Below, one piece after another: positions 44,470 through 57,950 of a stretch of 64,000 bases of DNA. The DNA comes from Chelydra serpentina (lineage: Eukaryota > Chordata > Testudines > Chelydridae), in assembly GCA_037349315.1 (NCBI GenBank), contig JBAIAC010000023.1, positions 37,497,501 to 37,561,500 of the forward strand, in the 5' to 3' direction. Every line of letters begins with the position of its first letter. The stretch's first letter is position 1. The translations under genes were made by a program, and so were the position numbers. The notes below the pieces were generated by a model. That model had not been told where the DNA came from. It saw nothing but the letters and a program-made list of their open reading frames with translations, and searched no databases.

Positions 44470-44795
44470 GTGTTTGACTCAGGCTTTGGCTTCACTGCCA
44501 AAAAGGGTGGTTTTTTACCAATGGAATTAATAAAATGTGATGGCTATTCTGCTGTAAAATCCTAGTGGAGACAAGACACCTGTAGTTTTACTGTGAGGTA
44601 GCTAGGCAAGGTTACCATATATCCCAGCCCAGGGTTCATCTATCTCACTGTAGTAAAAAATTACAGGTGCTTTCTCTCTACTAGGATTTTATAATGGCAT
44701 AGATAACACATTAGTTATCCTGCTATTAAAAAAAAAACCCATACCAGAAAACAACACTTTTTTTTTTTGGTAGTGAAAGTCTGGCCTAAAGTATC
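44470..44795. mobile_element. Palindromic MITE, about 325 bp
   Basis: Outer parts pair as ggctttggcttcactgccaa against ttggtagtgaaagtctggcc. Inner parts pair as taaaatcctagtggagaca with cctgtagttttactgtgagg against ctcactgtagtaaa, ttacaggtgc and ctactaggatttta. The spacer is at about 44605-44635. The whole unit folds on itself and has no frame. Confidence 0.7.
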
Positions 44796-44849
44796 ATGTA
44801 AAGCCCTGATCTTGATATGGCAGTTGGCTCTAGCAAAATGTCTGTCTGT

Positions 44850-45085
44850 CTATGGTTCTTATATGGCTCCCATCACTATAGTTTTTGAGTGCTTAGTAAT
44901 CTTTAATATATTTATCCTCACAAAACCCTTGTGAGGTGGGGCAGTGCTATTATTTCTATTAAACAAATGGGAAACTGAAGCAAAGAGATGCTAAGTGACT
45001 TGTCCAGGGTCACACAGTATATTTGTGGCAGAACAGGGATTAAACCCAGGTCTCAGGCTACTGCCCTAACCAATATACCATCTTT
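44850..45085 (-). mobile_element. MIR-like CORE-SINE (antisense)
   Basis: cttatatggctcccatcact, gagtgcttagtaatctttaa, atttatcctcacaaaaccct, gtgaggtggggcagtgctat, gggaaactgaagcaaagaga, gacttgtccagggtcacaca and aaacccaggtctcaggctac stand in antisense MIR order. The left-hand block recurs in copies at 51690, 57095 and 57730 and seems to be the family's own tail. Confidence 0.8.
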
Positions 45086-45404
45086 CCTTTATCTACAGTT
45101 AAAACAGTCTGCTGGGTTACCTTTGTATTCGTGCTGATGCTGTCTAATGTAAGGTAAAACTGTTCATATTGCAAGCTGCTTTGATAAATGCGTTGGCTAT
45201 TTGTTTTAAACATAATACATGCATTTGTGTGTTCCAAGTACAATCCAGCTTCAATTGTCCAAACTGGGAAAAAATATTGAACAAATCAGTAAATTGAGGG
45301 AATTTTCAACATATTTAAGAGATATCAGGAGCCATGACTGTCTTTTGGATAAAAGGGAATTTTCACATAATCAAGGTTGTACTTGTGTGGTTCTTTCTGT
45401 GTGG

Positions 45405-45473
45405 ATGAAATCCTGGCCCCCTTCAAGTCAATGGGAGTTTTGTCATTTGACGTCAGTGGCCCAGGATTTCACT
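45405..45473. repeat. Short palindromic element
   Basis: gatgaaatcctggccccctt and gtggcccaggatttcac form a fold-back. Same family as 8832-8880 and 28930-29000. Confidence 0.65.
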
Positions 45474-45649
45474 CTTTTTGTATCTCCAATTGATGACAGT
45501 GATTCTTTCTTTTTTTGAAAGTCAAATGCCACTGTTCTAAAGTGATCATCACTTCCTCTTAGGCTTAGGAAGATGTGAGGAGAATATACTTGTGAAGGCA
45601 TCTGTCTATAACATGTGTACTTCACATGCTATTTTGCACGGTGCATAAA

Positions 45650-48600
45650 ATAACAAATTAACTCAGCTGAAAGAAATGTGTCATGGCCTCCTGTCTCTAG
45701 GAGGGATGCTCCTGCCACATAACTTAGTTGTCCAATTTCTGCTTAATTAGTGAGCTTTCGTATAGAAAATGTACCGGCTAAGGGAAGATGATAGCTGTCC
45801 CCTGTAGTTTGATTACACATTGAATGCCTATTACATGGCATCTTTCTGCTTGCGGTGTTGTTGTTGTTAATCCTTTTTGTGTGTGTATGTGGCTATTAAA
45901 AGTCCTGCGTTAGCGTGGTTACTCGGGAATGAAATTACTGGAACCTTGTCGGAGACGAAGTACATGGAAGGATTTAAGGCAGAACACTGTAAGGCAAACG
46001 CTGCAATTATCTACAGCTGAAAACAAGTAGCTTTTAATGTGTCCATTCGCCCAAGAAGGGAAAAGAGAATTATAGACCAGTGCTCTTTTTTTATTCCCCT
46101 TTTTTCTTTCTCTCTCCTCTTTTTCCTTTATACAGTTTATCACCCATAATTTCAGGATGTTTTGTTTCTTTAAGCTGTTTTATCTCTAGGCTTATGAGGT
46201 CACTCATGTGTGAATTCTTTTGTTAGTCACCTCACCTTTTGCCTTGATGATAGAAAATTGATCAGGCCTAAAGTACAAGTTCAATAGACAACCCCCTTGG
46301 TCCTTTGTCTAGGAGAATAGCTACCATTGAAGGCCATGAGCAGGTTGCTATTAATATGACAGCCTGCTCTATCTCCCACTGTAATTTATAATGAAATACC
46401 TAATCTCCATTATTTTGATCCAAGCAGGCGATCCCATGAAAAAGTCTTTTCATCCAGTTCCCAATGGCAGTTACATGAGAAATGGCAAACCAATAATTTT
46501 TGTCAAGTTTTTTAAGCCAACAGAAATGCTTTTCCACTGCTACAGTTTCAAAAGGCACAGATAAAGCTCATTCACTGAGATGAATGAAAAAGCCATCTGG
46601 GGTTTTTCTTTTTGACTTCCTTTCCTTTTCTCCATCCTTGTAATCAAATTTGAGCAAAATCAAATGGGGCTTTCTATGAAAGTACCTTTTGTTGATCTGA
46701 ACGAGCTGGTAATTTACAAAATACCCTTCTTTTGTGAGGAAGGCTACAGAAAAAAAAGAATCAGTAGCTTTTAAAGCTGGGCCTTGGTGGGACTCTAAAT
46801 GCAGTGAAAGCAGTCTGTGTTGAGAGATTGAAATGCATTTCAAAGCCAGGCCTGAGTCAGGGTACAAGGAAGAACAAACCTATGTGCATTTTATAGGAAG
46901 AAAAATGTGAATGGAAAGGGAAAAAGAGAGAGGGGGAAAAATGTGGATAATACATTAATCATTATTTTGGAGATTCAGTCTTCCTTATTGACATACACTG
47001 TGTAACTAGTGATATTGAACTTGGATTTTTGCTCTATATTTACTCTCAACATTTTGAGTCTTTAACTGTTTTAAAGTTTGGGAGTCATGGATCCTTGAAG
47101 ACTGCTGGACTATGTTTAAATATATGTATTTTTTTCAACTTTACTTTTTTACCTTGCCTGTGGAATATTATGAGAAAAAGAACTTGCAGAAAAGCTAGAG
47201 TTTCTCTTCAGCATATTAATGTTTATTATTTTATTGTATTTCTGCCTACCAGATTTCCTACTGTTTCCCATTGACTCAAAACCAAAGGACAAAGTGGATA
47301 TCTAACAAATAGTAAGTTTGTGCATTGTTTGTATTATTAATATTTCATGTTAAATCTAGTGAAGCTGAAAGGATTAGATTAATTGCAAATGCCATATTGC
47401 TAACACTGCTGTTATGCAGCAGTATGCATTTATTAATATGTAATATACCAGTTCTGATTTAACTGTGTCTAAATCCTTGTTTTTTTACTATAGCTGCATG
47501 CTTTTATACCAGGATTGGTAATAGTACTGATATATGTACTGCAGAGGATAGTACAGCATGTGAAAATGCCACACATGGAGTTATGCATAATTGTGCAAAT
47601 CTAGCCCATAGTTTTATTCTTCCCACCTTTACAGACTTGCATAGATCGCTAAATTGCTGCTCACTTCTCCACTTATGTGTTTATGGATATCAATACATTT
47701 TTAAAAGAGCTTTCTGATGGCATGTGATCTAAGCTTGCTGGCAACAATTATTGTTTCTCCTTTACAACAATTCACAGACACACTGGAAATTCTGATGTTG
47801 GAAACTTATTGGTTTAGTCTGTGTTTTATATTATACACTGGAGAAAAGGTATAAATGTTACAGCCTATCAAAGATCTTACCATTAATACTTTGCAAGTAA
47901 AATGTTAAAAAAACCTGCATTGATATTTAATTATACCTAGGTTAATGAAAACTTTAAGTGAGTTGAAAATCTTGATAATATTTCAGTCATGAACTATTCT
48001 TTGTTTTAGATGAAATTGTATGAGGTATATTTTGTTGTTTTCATGTTTTGTTTAGCAATAATTGTGAATACATGTGTGTAATGTTGTGACATCAATTTAG
48101 AAAGTATATTATGGGAAGTCATACGTGGTGAGCATTTTCTGTCCTTGTGTGGTCTTTAATACTACCAAATCATCAGAGGAACCATGTGCAGTTTACCTAG
48201 ATCTGGTTTAATGGATGATTAGATCCCAAATCATTTAATAAAGGTCTTCTAAAGTGCTTGCTCTATCTTATCTGACATCTCCAATCCAGTCAGAGTGTCA
48301 GAAAGTCACTTTCATACCTGAATATATTTTCCACTCCTAGTTCTTTCTGTCCCTTTTCAACTTCCTACAACATTTATCATCTCACATGGTTTTGAGCCAT
48401 TTGCTGCCTCCTAATGACTGACTTATAAAACAGCAAAAATGGTATATTTCCAAGAGGTTTCTTTGGAAATTGTCACTGCTGCAGATCTTGACTGTCTGTC
48501 ACTCTTCATACTTACTGACTTGAAAGAAAAGAGAGACATGAAATTAATAGCTACACTAGCTGATATGATGTTGGATCATCATGACTTGTAGATTGAGGAG

Positions 48601-48990
48601 ATACAATAGCTATTGAATAAGTGGGAAACTTTCTTACAGCTAATTATGTAATCTCGCATAAATTTAATTGACTTATTTTGCTTTGGATAGAATCGCTTAT
48701 AATAAAAGAAGACTTGCTCTATAGAAGTGGCTTATATATTGACATTCAAGAATGTTTATTTTGGCAAAATTATGGATTTAAAATTTACTTGTCTCCTGGC
48801 TTTTTAAAGAGTTTGAGTCTGTTTAGCTCCCCTCCACACATACCTTTTAAAACTCAGTATTAAGATATAGCCTCCATAAATTAATGTAGCAGACAGAACA
48901 CACTTTCAGTCAAGTATTTAATACTGAAGACAGTATTAAAGCAAGATAGTGCTGTCTCCATGGTATTACCTGATCTCAGGGATTGTCTTC
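45650..48990. other. Longest repeat-free island
   Basis: More than 3 kb with no repeat I recognise, AT-rich, with many short A/T-core motifs (for example at 45990-46040 and 47360-47450). Frames such as 46568-46867 (minus) and 47029-47274 resemble no family. A run this long without transposons, in a window otherwise full of them, may mean selective constraint. Confidence 0.35.
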
Positions 48991-48992
48991 TT

Positions 48993-49065
48993 ATGTGCAC
49001 AGTGCCTAGTACAATGAAGCCCGCATTCTGCTTGGGAAGTTTGGGACCTATCACAATACAAATAA
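48993..49065 (+). repeat. SINE/LINE tail fragment
   Basis: cacagtgcctagtacaatga then atcacaatacaaataaagaa; the same tail as 13545-13632. Confidence 0.5.
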
Positions 49066-49159
49066 AGAATAACATTTACATTCCAACCTTGGGCTATGTA
49101 GTTGGAGGCAAAGGTTCTCCCCATGCTACTTTTCCCCTTTTATGAACTTGCCTAAGGTT

Positions 49160-49400
49160 AAAGAGTGGAGTCTAATGGTTAGAGCAGTGGACGAGGCCTC
49201 CGTTCAATGTTTCTCATCCTGACTCTGCTACTGACCTTTTGTGTGACTATGGACAAGTCACCTAACCTGTCTGTGACTCAGTTCATCCTTCTGTGTAATG
49301 GTTATAATACCCACTTTGCATTAATATTTGTGGGTTAATATCTGTAAAGCACTTTGGTCCCCTATCTGAGGATCTCCATCTTTCAAGATGTGGAGGACCT
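49160..49400 (+). mobile_element. MIR-like CORE-SINE (sense)
   Basis: Sense order with the head present: gagtctaatggttagagcag (tRNA-like A-box region), tcctgactctgctactgacc, gtgtgactatggacaagtca, cctgtctgtgactcagttca, ctgtgtaatggttataatac, atctgtaaagcactttggtc. One of the more complete copies. Confidence 0.8.
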
Positions 49401-51689
49401 CCATCTGCCATTGCCTTAAATGAGAATTAAGGGTGTTTAGTATCATGCAAGATCAACCTCATGGATGGCCCTACTGAAGCATAAAGCACTATTATAGAAC
49501 AGCTTTTGTAATAAAGATTCCCTGCATCACCTGTTACTAATACTTTTATTGATAAGGGAATCTTGGCAACAGAATGACCTAAACTTTCAGACAAATGTGC
49601 ATGCAGTTGCTTGGCTAATTTTCATACATAATTACCACATTCTTCTTAATATATTGGGCTTTCAAAAGAGACCTGTTGTAATAGCTAAGAGAGGGGCAAA
49701 GAAGCTATGTTAAATAAGTAACAAAGTACCTCCCTTGGAGGGCTTGTAGTCTGAGAACACAAATCAGTATAGCTCAAACAACAAGGAAGTGCACACTGTG
49801 GTGGCTGGACTCTTCATATAGTAAACACAATAGTTAGGGGGGCTGCCAGCTTTCTTGAACTACATTGTATATATAGGTTGTTGATCAAATTTGATCCCCA
49901 CTGAATTGGGATGGGATGGAGCAAAGAATTAAATTGCCCCCTCAGCAGCCTAAAACCCCTAATGCCTTGATGTTTCCAATCTCTGAAACAGCAAGAGAGA
50001 GGTCAGAAGAGGATAATTTCAGGGCTTCATGTACCCTCCAGGGTCTGGACTTCCTACAAGAAATGTTTCCTTCAGGCTGAACTCTTCACAGTCACTGAAA
50101 TTATTTATGAATAATTGGTGAATGCAGATGGGGTTTCATGATGATGCTGGCCTGCTCCTTATGAAAAATGCTCCCAGGCAGAACCAAGGAGGTTCAAAAT
50201 TGGTAAAGTGCATTCTTCAAGGATTATTGTTTTTGATTGTTCCTTAAAGAGGAAAAGAAGGGGAGGAAAAGGGGCAGGAAGTAATGGTAAGGGCAGGAGT
50301 CGGGTAAACAGGGAAGTAATGGGAAGAGGTACTAAGAGTCATGAGGAAATACTGAGATGGGTAAGGGCTCTTAGCACTTTAATGTCCTCTCACCCCAGAG
50401 CTTCTTTTGGAGTTCCTAACCACCAATTGGATTCATTGAGAGGAGGCTAAGTGCTTTAGGCAGTGTGAAGTGATTGGCTGGGTTTCCATTATCCAGCCAA
50501 TAACAAGGGTTTTTTTAAAACTTGATTTTATTAGCACATCGTTGACATCCTTCAATGGAAGTAGATTAATAAAAGAAATATAAGATTTTTTCCCTGCTAA
50601 CTGCAGTATATGTTGGCCAGAACATTGGCAAGTTAGGACGTGTTGTTGGGATGTGGGATGCAGAACAGGGGTTCTGAACAACTGGGGCTAGAGGTCCCCA
50701 TAGTGAATATAAAAGTTGTTCTCCAGCATGACCCACATACTCCTTTTCTCTACCATGACCTCATGTTAAAACAGCAAAAGAAAAAAAAAGTTTCAGGAAC
50801 TCCCCCCATCCCTTTTAGTTATAAAGACAAGCAGGTGTTTGCAACTGCCAGGTTGGGAACACATGGCATAACCTAATGGCCTACCCCTGTAATACAAGAA
50901 GAGGCACACTTGCAGATTGTTTGTAGATTTACTTATGTAATACTGTATTATGTAACATATGCATTTCCTCCAGTCAAGGAGTGAGCCGTACACAAAATAA
51001 CAGCGCAATTGCAAAATGGACTTGAAACTCATTAATTGTAAACGGTTATATTAAATGCCAGAACAATGATGCAAACAATTTTTAAACTGGCAGAACGGAG
51101 TAGGTTGGTAATCAAGTTCTCATGGAAAAAACACATTTGGAATTTTTGCCCCATTCTCTTTGCTACAGTGAAATTACATTTTGCCTGTGTTTAAAAACCA
51201 GAAAACAAAAAAGTTTACCTGCCTTTCCCGTGGCAAAACTATACAGGGCCTGGATATTAAAGGCCTTGTAGACCCATATCCGAAGAAACCCTTACGAAAC
51301 CATTTCGGGTGGGAGGAGGGTAGGTTGTGGCTCTTCATAGTCTCTGGGGCCATTTTATTTATTTGCACATTTGATTGGCTAGTGGAGTGTCAGGTGATGC
51401 CTGCCGAGGATGGAGTCATGTAGTTTGTGACATTATGACTCTCAGCGGCTAGTAATTTTATATTTCACCTTTTGTAAACACTGTTAATTATTTTACTACC
51501 AGCTCTACAGTCCCTTAAGAAGAGGGAGGATGATGCAGCACATTCTCCTTTTTACCCACAGGGTCCTGTTAAGAATTACAGTTCAAATAAAATATCTGTG
51601 TCTTCCTCTCAGGCTGTCCCCTTTGTTTGAGTTAATAGAACTCACCAAAATATGAAATACAGACTACAGGAGGTACTTATGTGGACTCC
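49401..51689. other. Mostly unique DNA
   Basis: 50668-50863 may be a diverged hAT element (caggggttctgaacaactgg at the left, ccaggttgggaacacatg at the right). No target duplication is visible. No gene is seen. Confidence 0.4.
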
Positions 51690-51905
51690 ATCAGCATAGT
51701 ATCTGAGCACCTCACAATTTGTAATGTATTTATCCTCCCAGCTCCTGTGCGGTAGGGAAGTACTATTATCCCCATTTTATAGAAGGGGAACGGAGAGGGT
51801 TGGTGACTTTCCCAAGACTACACGGGAAATCTGTGCTAGAGCAGGGACTTAACCCAAGGTCTCCCAAGCTGTAGCCTAGTGCCTTAGCCAGTGGGCCGTT
51901 CATCT
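51690..51905 (-). mobile_element. MIR-like CORE-SINE (antisense)
   Basis: tgagcacctcacaatttgta, atttatcctcccagctcctg, actattatccccattttata, gactttcccaagactacacg, cttaacccaaggtctcccaa stand in antisense order. Confidence 0.8.
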
Positions 51906-54734
51906 GACCCTAACTCTGTAAATAAACATAGCTGTTTCTTGTTGACCTGCTGTACCTTGGTGTACCCATAAAGTTCCCAAACGGTGCAGCCCCTCCCATA
52001 TGGGAAGGACCCTGGCTTAGGAAGTGGGAATATGTCACGGGTGTGCCAGTTTTTCTGCTTCTCTGAAAGCGAGTGAGTGTGACTGTAATAGCATCACCAG
52101 CAACATGATGCGAGACCTGAACTGTAATAGTTAAGATACTGAGATAAGGAGGAAGAGGTAGACTCTGCTTGCAGCAGGAATTACTGCTTCCTTACAGGCT
52201 GGCTGCTTGTTGCATGATAGACCTGCAGCCTAGTCTACTCTAACTGGTGCAGAAAATGCATGTGTGAATTCAGGAGAATACCCTCGTCAGACCACTTGTA
52301 GAGCGTGATCTGATTTAATGCTGTCCCCTAAAAGATATTTCTGACTCTTTGCTACATCTCCCAAGATGGGAGTGAACCCATTTTACATGCACAATACTGG
52401 AAAAGGATGTGTATGTATTTATGAAGAACTCCCTAGTATTATTCAATGGCGTTCACCCTCTGGGACAGGTAGAATTTAAAATTTTTAGGATCCAGAACTG
52501 TACTAATCTACTTAATTCCTGTCATTAATGTATTATGTGCTCTGTCAGCCATCCTGAGACCTTTAACTCCTAATGGAATGATCTTATTTCTATGGTAGCT
52601 TGTTTGCACATAGTTTTTCTATCTTCTTCTAACTGGCTACTAATATCAGTTTTAGCTATTAATGCCTGTAAACATGATTTTTCTGCCTAATGGTCTATTT
52701 TCCTGACCTGGTCCTTGTTTATAAGTTCAGTCTTTAGGGTTTGATGGACAAACACCTTGCAACGGTCATTATTTCCCATCTCAGAGGAACTGATCTGGGC
52801 AAATTATCCTGGGCTGGGCACTGGCTAAATTGTGATGTAGGTGGATTATATGATGAAAAGAAGTGACCCTGCTGTCTGAATGTTATTACTTGGCTTTACA
52901 GTGTGTGATAGTGGAGCAAAAGATCAATGAACCACTCACTGTTGCTGCTGCGTTGTTGTGTACTTATACTCACGGGCAGGGAGGAAGCTGTGGCAGGTTG
53001 CAATCTCCATGTGTAGTTAAAAAAACAAAAGAGAAAAAACAACAACCCAGGAGCAAGCTGGAACAAAAGGTTTAATTTCTAAGCTGTATAGAATTTTTAT
53101 TGAAAAAGATGTTGATAAGAAAACCAGCCAGATGGAAAGATGGGAGAGAGAACTGGACAAAGACGTGGATCTGGATGAATGGGTCTCTATATGGGAAAGA
53201 GGATATACATCTTCAATTTGTGTAGCTCATAAATAATTTTTTTATAAATGACTGTGTAGGTGGCATTTGGCTCCAGTTAAAACCCCTCATATCTTTGCTA
53301 CTAGGGGGGCTCTCTGTTGGAGAGGTTGTTGGGAAAGGGGAACATTCACACATGCGGCCCAGGAATTAGACAGTTTCGGGAGCATATTGTTAAAGAGATT
53401 CATCTTATGACAAAATACCAGCTTCCTAGAGATCCCCTGATCTTCTCACTTAATACTCCAGTAAAGGATCTACATTTTAAACAAACAACACATTTTCTTT
53501 TTTACTATTTGTACTAGACTTTGTATTGCACATCATTGCAAAATGTGAATCCTCCTCCTATGGAATTGTGGTATAGTAAAATAGGGGCAGTTTTTATAAT
53601 GGAACAGTTTTCACACCAAGTAGGTACATAAGAGAAGCACCAAAAAGAGGAAAAGCATTTAGAAATTTGGTCACCCTTTTTAGAGTAGTCAGCGGAAGAG
53701 GGCTTTGCAGCCAGCAAGCCAGAATCTTTATCCAGGTTCTTTTGAATATTAACCTGATCCTGTATAAGTAATGTAAGATGTAGTATGTTAACATATTGTT
53801 GTAACTTTGCCTTAATAAACAGTTACGAAGGCCCCCAAAACCAAAGGTATTTTGTTTCCTAGGGAGTCAATTTCTTGCTACCTGGCAATGTGCAGCAGAA
53901 ACTGGAGGGGTAGGTAGGTAGTGTGCATAGTCTATCAGAAGCTGCAATGGCCTAACAGGCTGACAAGCTCCAAGACTTTAGACAAGAATGCCGTACTCTT
54001 CTGTTAAATCACACCAGGCTTCGGTGCTACAACTCTGCATTGATGTCCACGGTAACAATTGCTCGGTTGTGCTGGCAAGTGGGTGCAGTTAGTTCTTTGT
54101 TATAAAGAAATGTGGAGTGTCTTTATGGGTAAGAAGTGATCCTGGCATGAATCCATGGGAACACCCACGCTGTGAGAGAAAGCTTAGATTACAGTTTATG
54201 ATGTTGTTTTGAATTACAAGTAAAGTCCCATTTGATGGGTGAGTTTGGACACTATTAAGTTGGGGTCTGTGTACTCTGTTGTGGAGGGGGTAGAGACTCG
54301 GACTGTTTTTAAAATAAACCCAGGTTGCTGCGCATAGAATTTATAGAGACATGGCTCTGTAGGCCTAGAGAGAGGCATATAAGTGAACGGAATTTTGCAG
54401 CAGATTATAATGGTCTGAAATGCTCTTTCAATCTCCCTGTTCACTAATGGTTGTGTGAACTGTTAGATGTGCCCTGTTGATGTGATTCCCATATGGAAGT
54501 CTACTGTCAGACATAAATATCTCTGGTATTCTGTTCCCCAAAGTAATACTTATTTCAGTAGTTAACCATGCATGGGACTATAGCTGTTTTTGACAAGTTT
54601 CTGTTGCTGGCCAAATTTCCCAATAGGGGGGCTTTGTGCAAAGTGACAGTATCTGCAATTTTGCCTCTAGATTTTGATGGGAAAGAAAAACGTTGCATTT
54701 GCAACTCCCTTCCCTGCTTAGAAACTAAAGAAGA
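51906..54734. other. Unique DNA
   Basis: No repeat family or exon is recognised over 2.8 kb apart from an A-rich tract near 53020-53045. Confidence 0.4.
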
Positions 54735-54975
54735 AGGATGATCCAGTAGGTAAGTGTTAGCCTGGGATTTGGGAGACCTAGATTGCTATTCCCTGCTCTG
54801 CCACAGACTTCCTATGTGGCCTTGGGCAAGTCATTTAGTCTCTCTCACTCTGCCTCAATTCCCCATGTGTAAAATGGGGCTAATAGTATTGCCCAACCTC
54901 ATAGGGGTGTTTTGAAAACAAATACATTAAAGATTGAAAGCTGCTCAGCTATTACAGTCATAGGAGCCATATAAG
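54735..54975 (+). mobile_element. MIR-like CORE-SINE (sense)
   Basis: gtgttagcctgggatttggg, attccctgctctgccacaga, tggccttgggcaagtcattt, ctctgcctcaattccccatg, gtaaaatggggctaatagta, aacctcataggggtgttttg, aaagctgctcagctatta: a nearly complete sense copy. Confidence 0.82.
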
Positions 54976-55084
54976 TACTTAAGATTGAGAGAAAGTACAC
55001 CAGCCTCTTGTTATGTTATCAGGGACTGCAGGTCTTGAACCCTGGACTCTTATGTGTCAGGGCACTCCAAGCTGCCACATAGTG

Positions 55085-55420
55085 ATCTACTAATGTTTGT
55101 CAGAAAAGAAGCTGAACTCTGACAGAGGACTCCAGTCCTGGGAGCTGATTGGCAGAACACTCGAGGTCATGATTAGTTTCCACCTTTTATTTAAACCACG
55201 CGCAGGAGCAGGAAGCTGTCTATGCAATTGGGTTCCCCTTGCTTAAGACAGCTTCCCCTGCAATACCTGGTTCTACTGCCTGACTCTGATCTTTTGGTAA
55301 CCTGATCTTGCCTGCCTCCTGACTCTGGCCTGTCTCAAACTACAACTTCTTGGTATCTAACTCTTGACTTCTGCTCTGACCATTAGTCAGAAGGCTTATG
55401 TTCTGGTTGTGACATACATC
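55085..55420 (+). mobile_element. Probable LTR fragment
   Basis: The stretch has gctgattggcagaacactcg, ttttatttaaaccacgcgca, then repeated ctgactct/ctgatct motifs (55278-55380) and an end near ggttgtgacata. The repeated 'cctgcctcctgactctg' style is one I associate with turtle LTRs. Boundaries are uncertain. Confidence 0.4.
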
Positions 55421-57094
55421 TCTTGGGTAAAAAAAGGTGGAATTCCAAAGATTTAGTTCCATTTGGATAAGCAGCCTACATTTTGTACGTTTTTCCTAAA
55501 TCTGTGATATTTATAGTGTGGTGCTAATCTGAACAGTAGTTATGTAAGTCTGGACACTTTTAAAATCAGACCCCTTTATTTATTCAGAGTCAAATCTGCT
55601 GACTTGAGTGAAGAAATACGTTTTTGCTATTGCTAGCTCTGCAGAACCAACACAACTCCTATGAGAGTTAACTCTCGTTTTCTGGTTCATACACTATCAG
55701 TGGTATAATTAACTCCTCTCCGGGAACCCATTGTCTTCTAATCCTGCCATATGTTATACTTGTGCTCTTCCACTGACACTAGATCCATCTGGGTGCAACT
55801 GAAGGCATAACTTGAAGCCAATGGGCTTGCCTAGGGATAACAGGTATGCAGGTGCCTGGTGTAGGTATGCAGAATCTTTATTATTGGGGATGATGCATGA
55901 GTCGGAAAACCCATCATGACTTCCAGATGAGGTTGCAGGGCTGGAAATTGAAAAACCAGCCCTCTCATTGTAAACTGAGTACGCTTCTGAAAGTGTGGGA
56001 TAACATTACTGTGCCATGTTTAGAGAATATGACTCTGTTCTTCAAAAACTGGCCCCAGCATCCTCATAACTTTGGTAACTCAGCTCTCCGGATTTTGCGT
56101 TTGGCCTTCCTTTTGCCCCTCCAGCTGTCAGCAGCAATTATGCTTGTGTTAATTTATGAATGTTTCAGATCTCTGAGCCTTCTAAACGTCTTTTGGTGAA
56201 AGCTTGGAATGCCCAGCATGCCGCTGAATCACAAGTGCCCAAGATAGAAGCACCAAGAGACCGAGTAAAGGGGTGGCCAGACACGGTGAAGAGGCAATGA
56301 TAAATGCTCAGTATGAGCAGTGGGGTAAGGGCTGCAGAATGGGCTGGCATCTATTTTGATGGGGGAGGTATATTTATATTGAGCCAAATCTGATGATTTG
56401 GTTGCAGCTGGAGAGATGAATGATTAGTCTAGCTGGTTCTTGATCTGGACACACTGATCTGACTAATAATCAAATAAACCTTCTCGGAGACTAATAATCT
56501 TCCCTTCTCCCTCCAATCACTGAGTGTTGCAATACTACTGTGTCTTGCCTCTAAACTCCAAAATCCAGGTTGACTAGCATGGTGTCCTGTGTATCATCAT
56601 ATCAGCTGGTGGTATTGTAACAAATCCAAGTGCTGCAGATAACAGACAAAATGTTACATAAATCCCACTTCTAGAGTTCTGGGACAATGAACATTGGAAA
56701 TGGACAAGGCAAGGCTCCAAATGTGGCAATAAGTCATCTTACAATATTTCCCCCTTTTTCTCCAGTTTTAGTGGGCCTGGCCCTAGTAGGAAGGTAAATC
56801 TTTTCCGACATAGACAAGGCTGGACTTGAGTCACTTGTCCCCTGCATAATGTGCATTTCGCCAGCTTTAATTCCTGTTTGGATTGAAGGGGTTTAGGGGA
56901 CGGGAGTTGCAGGATTCTTAGAAGCCTGGGTCAGCATTCGGTGGAAGTCTTATTTGACTTCTGCTGTGGGAACAAGGGAGGGGGGGAGGAATACTGCCAT
57001 TTTTCAAATCAAACCATTGACTGAATAAAAAATGCAGAGTTTTACCCTGATACCACTCCCTGTTCTCTGAGGAAACTTGCAAATCTATGGTACT
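55421..57094. other. Unique DNA
   Basis: No repeat family or exon is recognised. The frame at 55897-56199 (100 codons) has no family resemblance. Confidence 0.4.
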
Positions 57095-57345
57095 TATATG
57101 ACCCTCCACCCCACCATTATTGTAGTGGCTGAGTACTTCACAATCTTTAATGTATTTTTTCCTTACAACACCCCTGTGAGGTAGGGCAGTACTATTATCC
57201 CCATTTTACAGATGGAGAACTGATGCAGCGAGAGAGTTGAAGTGACTTGTTCAGTGTCTCAGGAGAAGTCTTTGGTGGAGTATGGAGATGAACATAGGTC
57301 CCCCAAGTCCTATGCTAGTTCTCTAAACACAGTACCCCGCGATGT
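57095..57345 (-). mobile_element. MIR-like CORE-SINE (antisense)
   Basis: gagtacttcacaatctttaa, cttacaacacccctgtgagg, ttatccccattttacagatg, gaagtgacttgttcagtgtc and aggtcccccaagtcctatgc in antisense order. A further fragment of the same pattern (ctacccccattttacaagta) follows at 57357-57400. Confidence 0.8.
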
Positions 57346-57729
57346 GACTATGTATTACTACCCCCATTTTACAAGTATGAAAAATGAGTTAGGGAAAGAA
57401 GAGGACTAAATAGTTTTTATCCAAAATGAGTTATAGTCTTAATAGGAATTACATAAAAATACATAAAAGAAATAGAGAGGTTAAGAAAGAAATTATGAAA
57501 TGAAAAGCGGCGGTAGCACATAGATTGGTTGGGTAGGAGTGAACGTAGGAGTTATTGTGCTGGAATACATTGCTCTAGACCTGTGTTATCATCCCGTTAA
57601 AATAAAGAACTAGACATCTGTAATTTTAGAGGGATATTGTATAAAGCTTGAGTTATTAATGCAACTCAAGGCAATGATAACCCATATGCTTTACATCTCC
57701 TACCTAAGCAGAAATAACGCATCTATCTA

Positions 57730-57950
57730 TATAGGCATTTACATAGCCCCCATTACAGTCACAGCTGAGTGCCTCACAATCTTCAATGTATTTATCCTCC
57801 CAACACCCCTGTGAGGTAGGGGAGAACTCTTATGCCTGTTTTACAGATGGGGAATTCAGGCAGAGAGATACTACGTGACTTGCACAAGGTCACTCAAGAA
57901 GTTAGTAGTGGAGTAGTGATTTGTACCTGGGTTTGGTGGCCCTAAATACT
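57730..57950 (-). mobile_element. MIR-like CORE-SINE (antisense)
   Basis: gagtgcctcacaatcttcaa, atttatcctcccaacacccc, ctgttttacagatggggaat, gtgacttgcacaaggtcact in antisense order. Close in sequence to 57095-57345, which is 380 bp away in the same orientation. Confidence 0.8.

Noticed and set aside
55897..56199. 100-codon plus frame
   Set aside because: No domain, no recognisable splice context and no repeat-family match.
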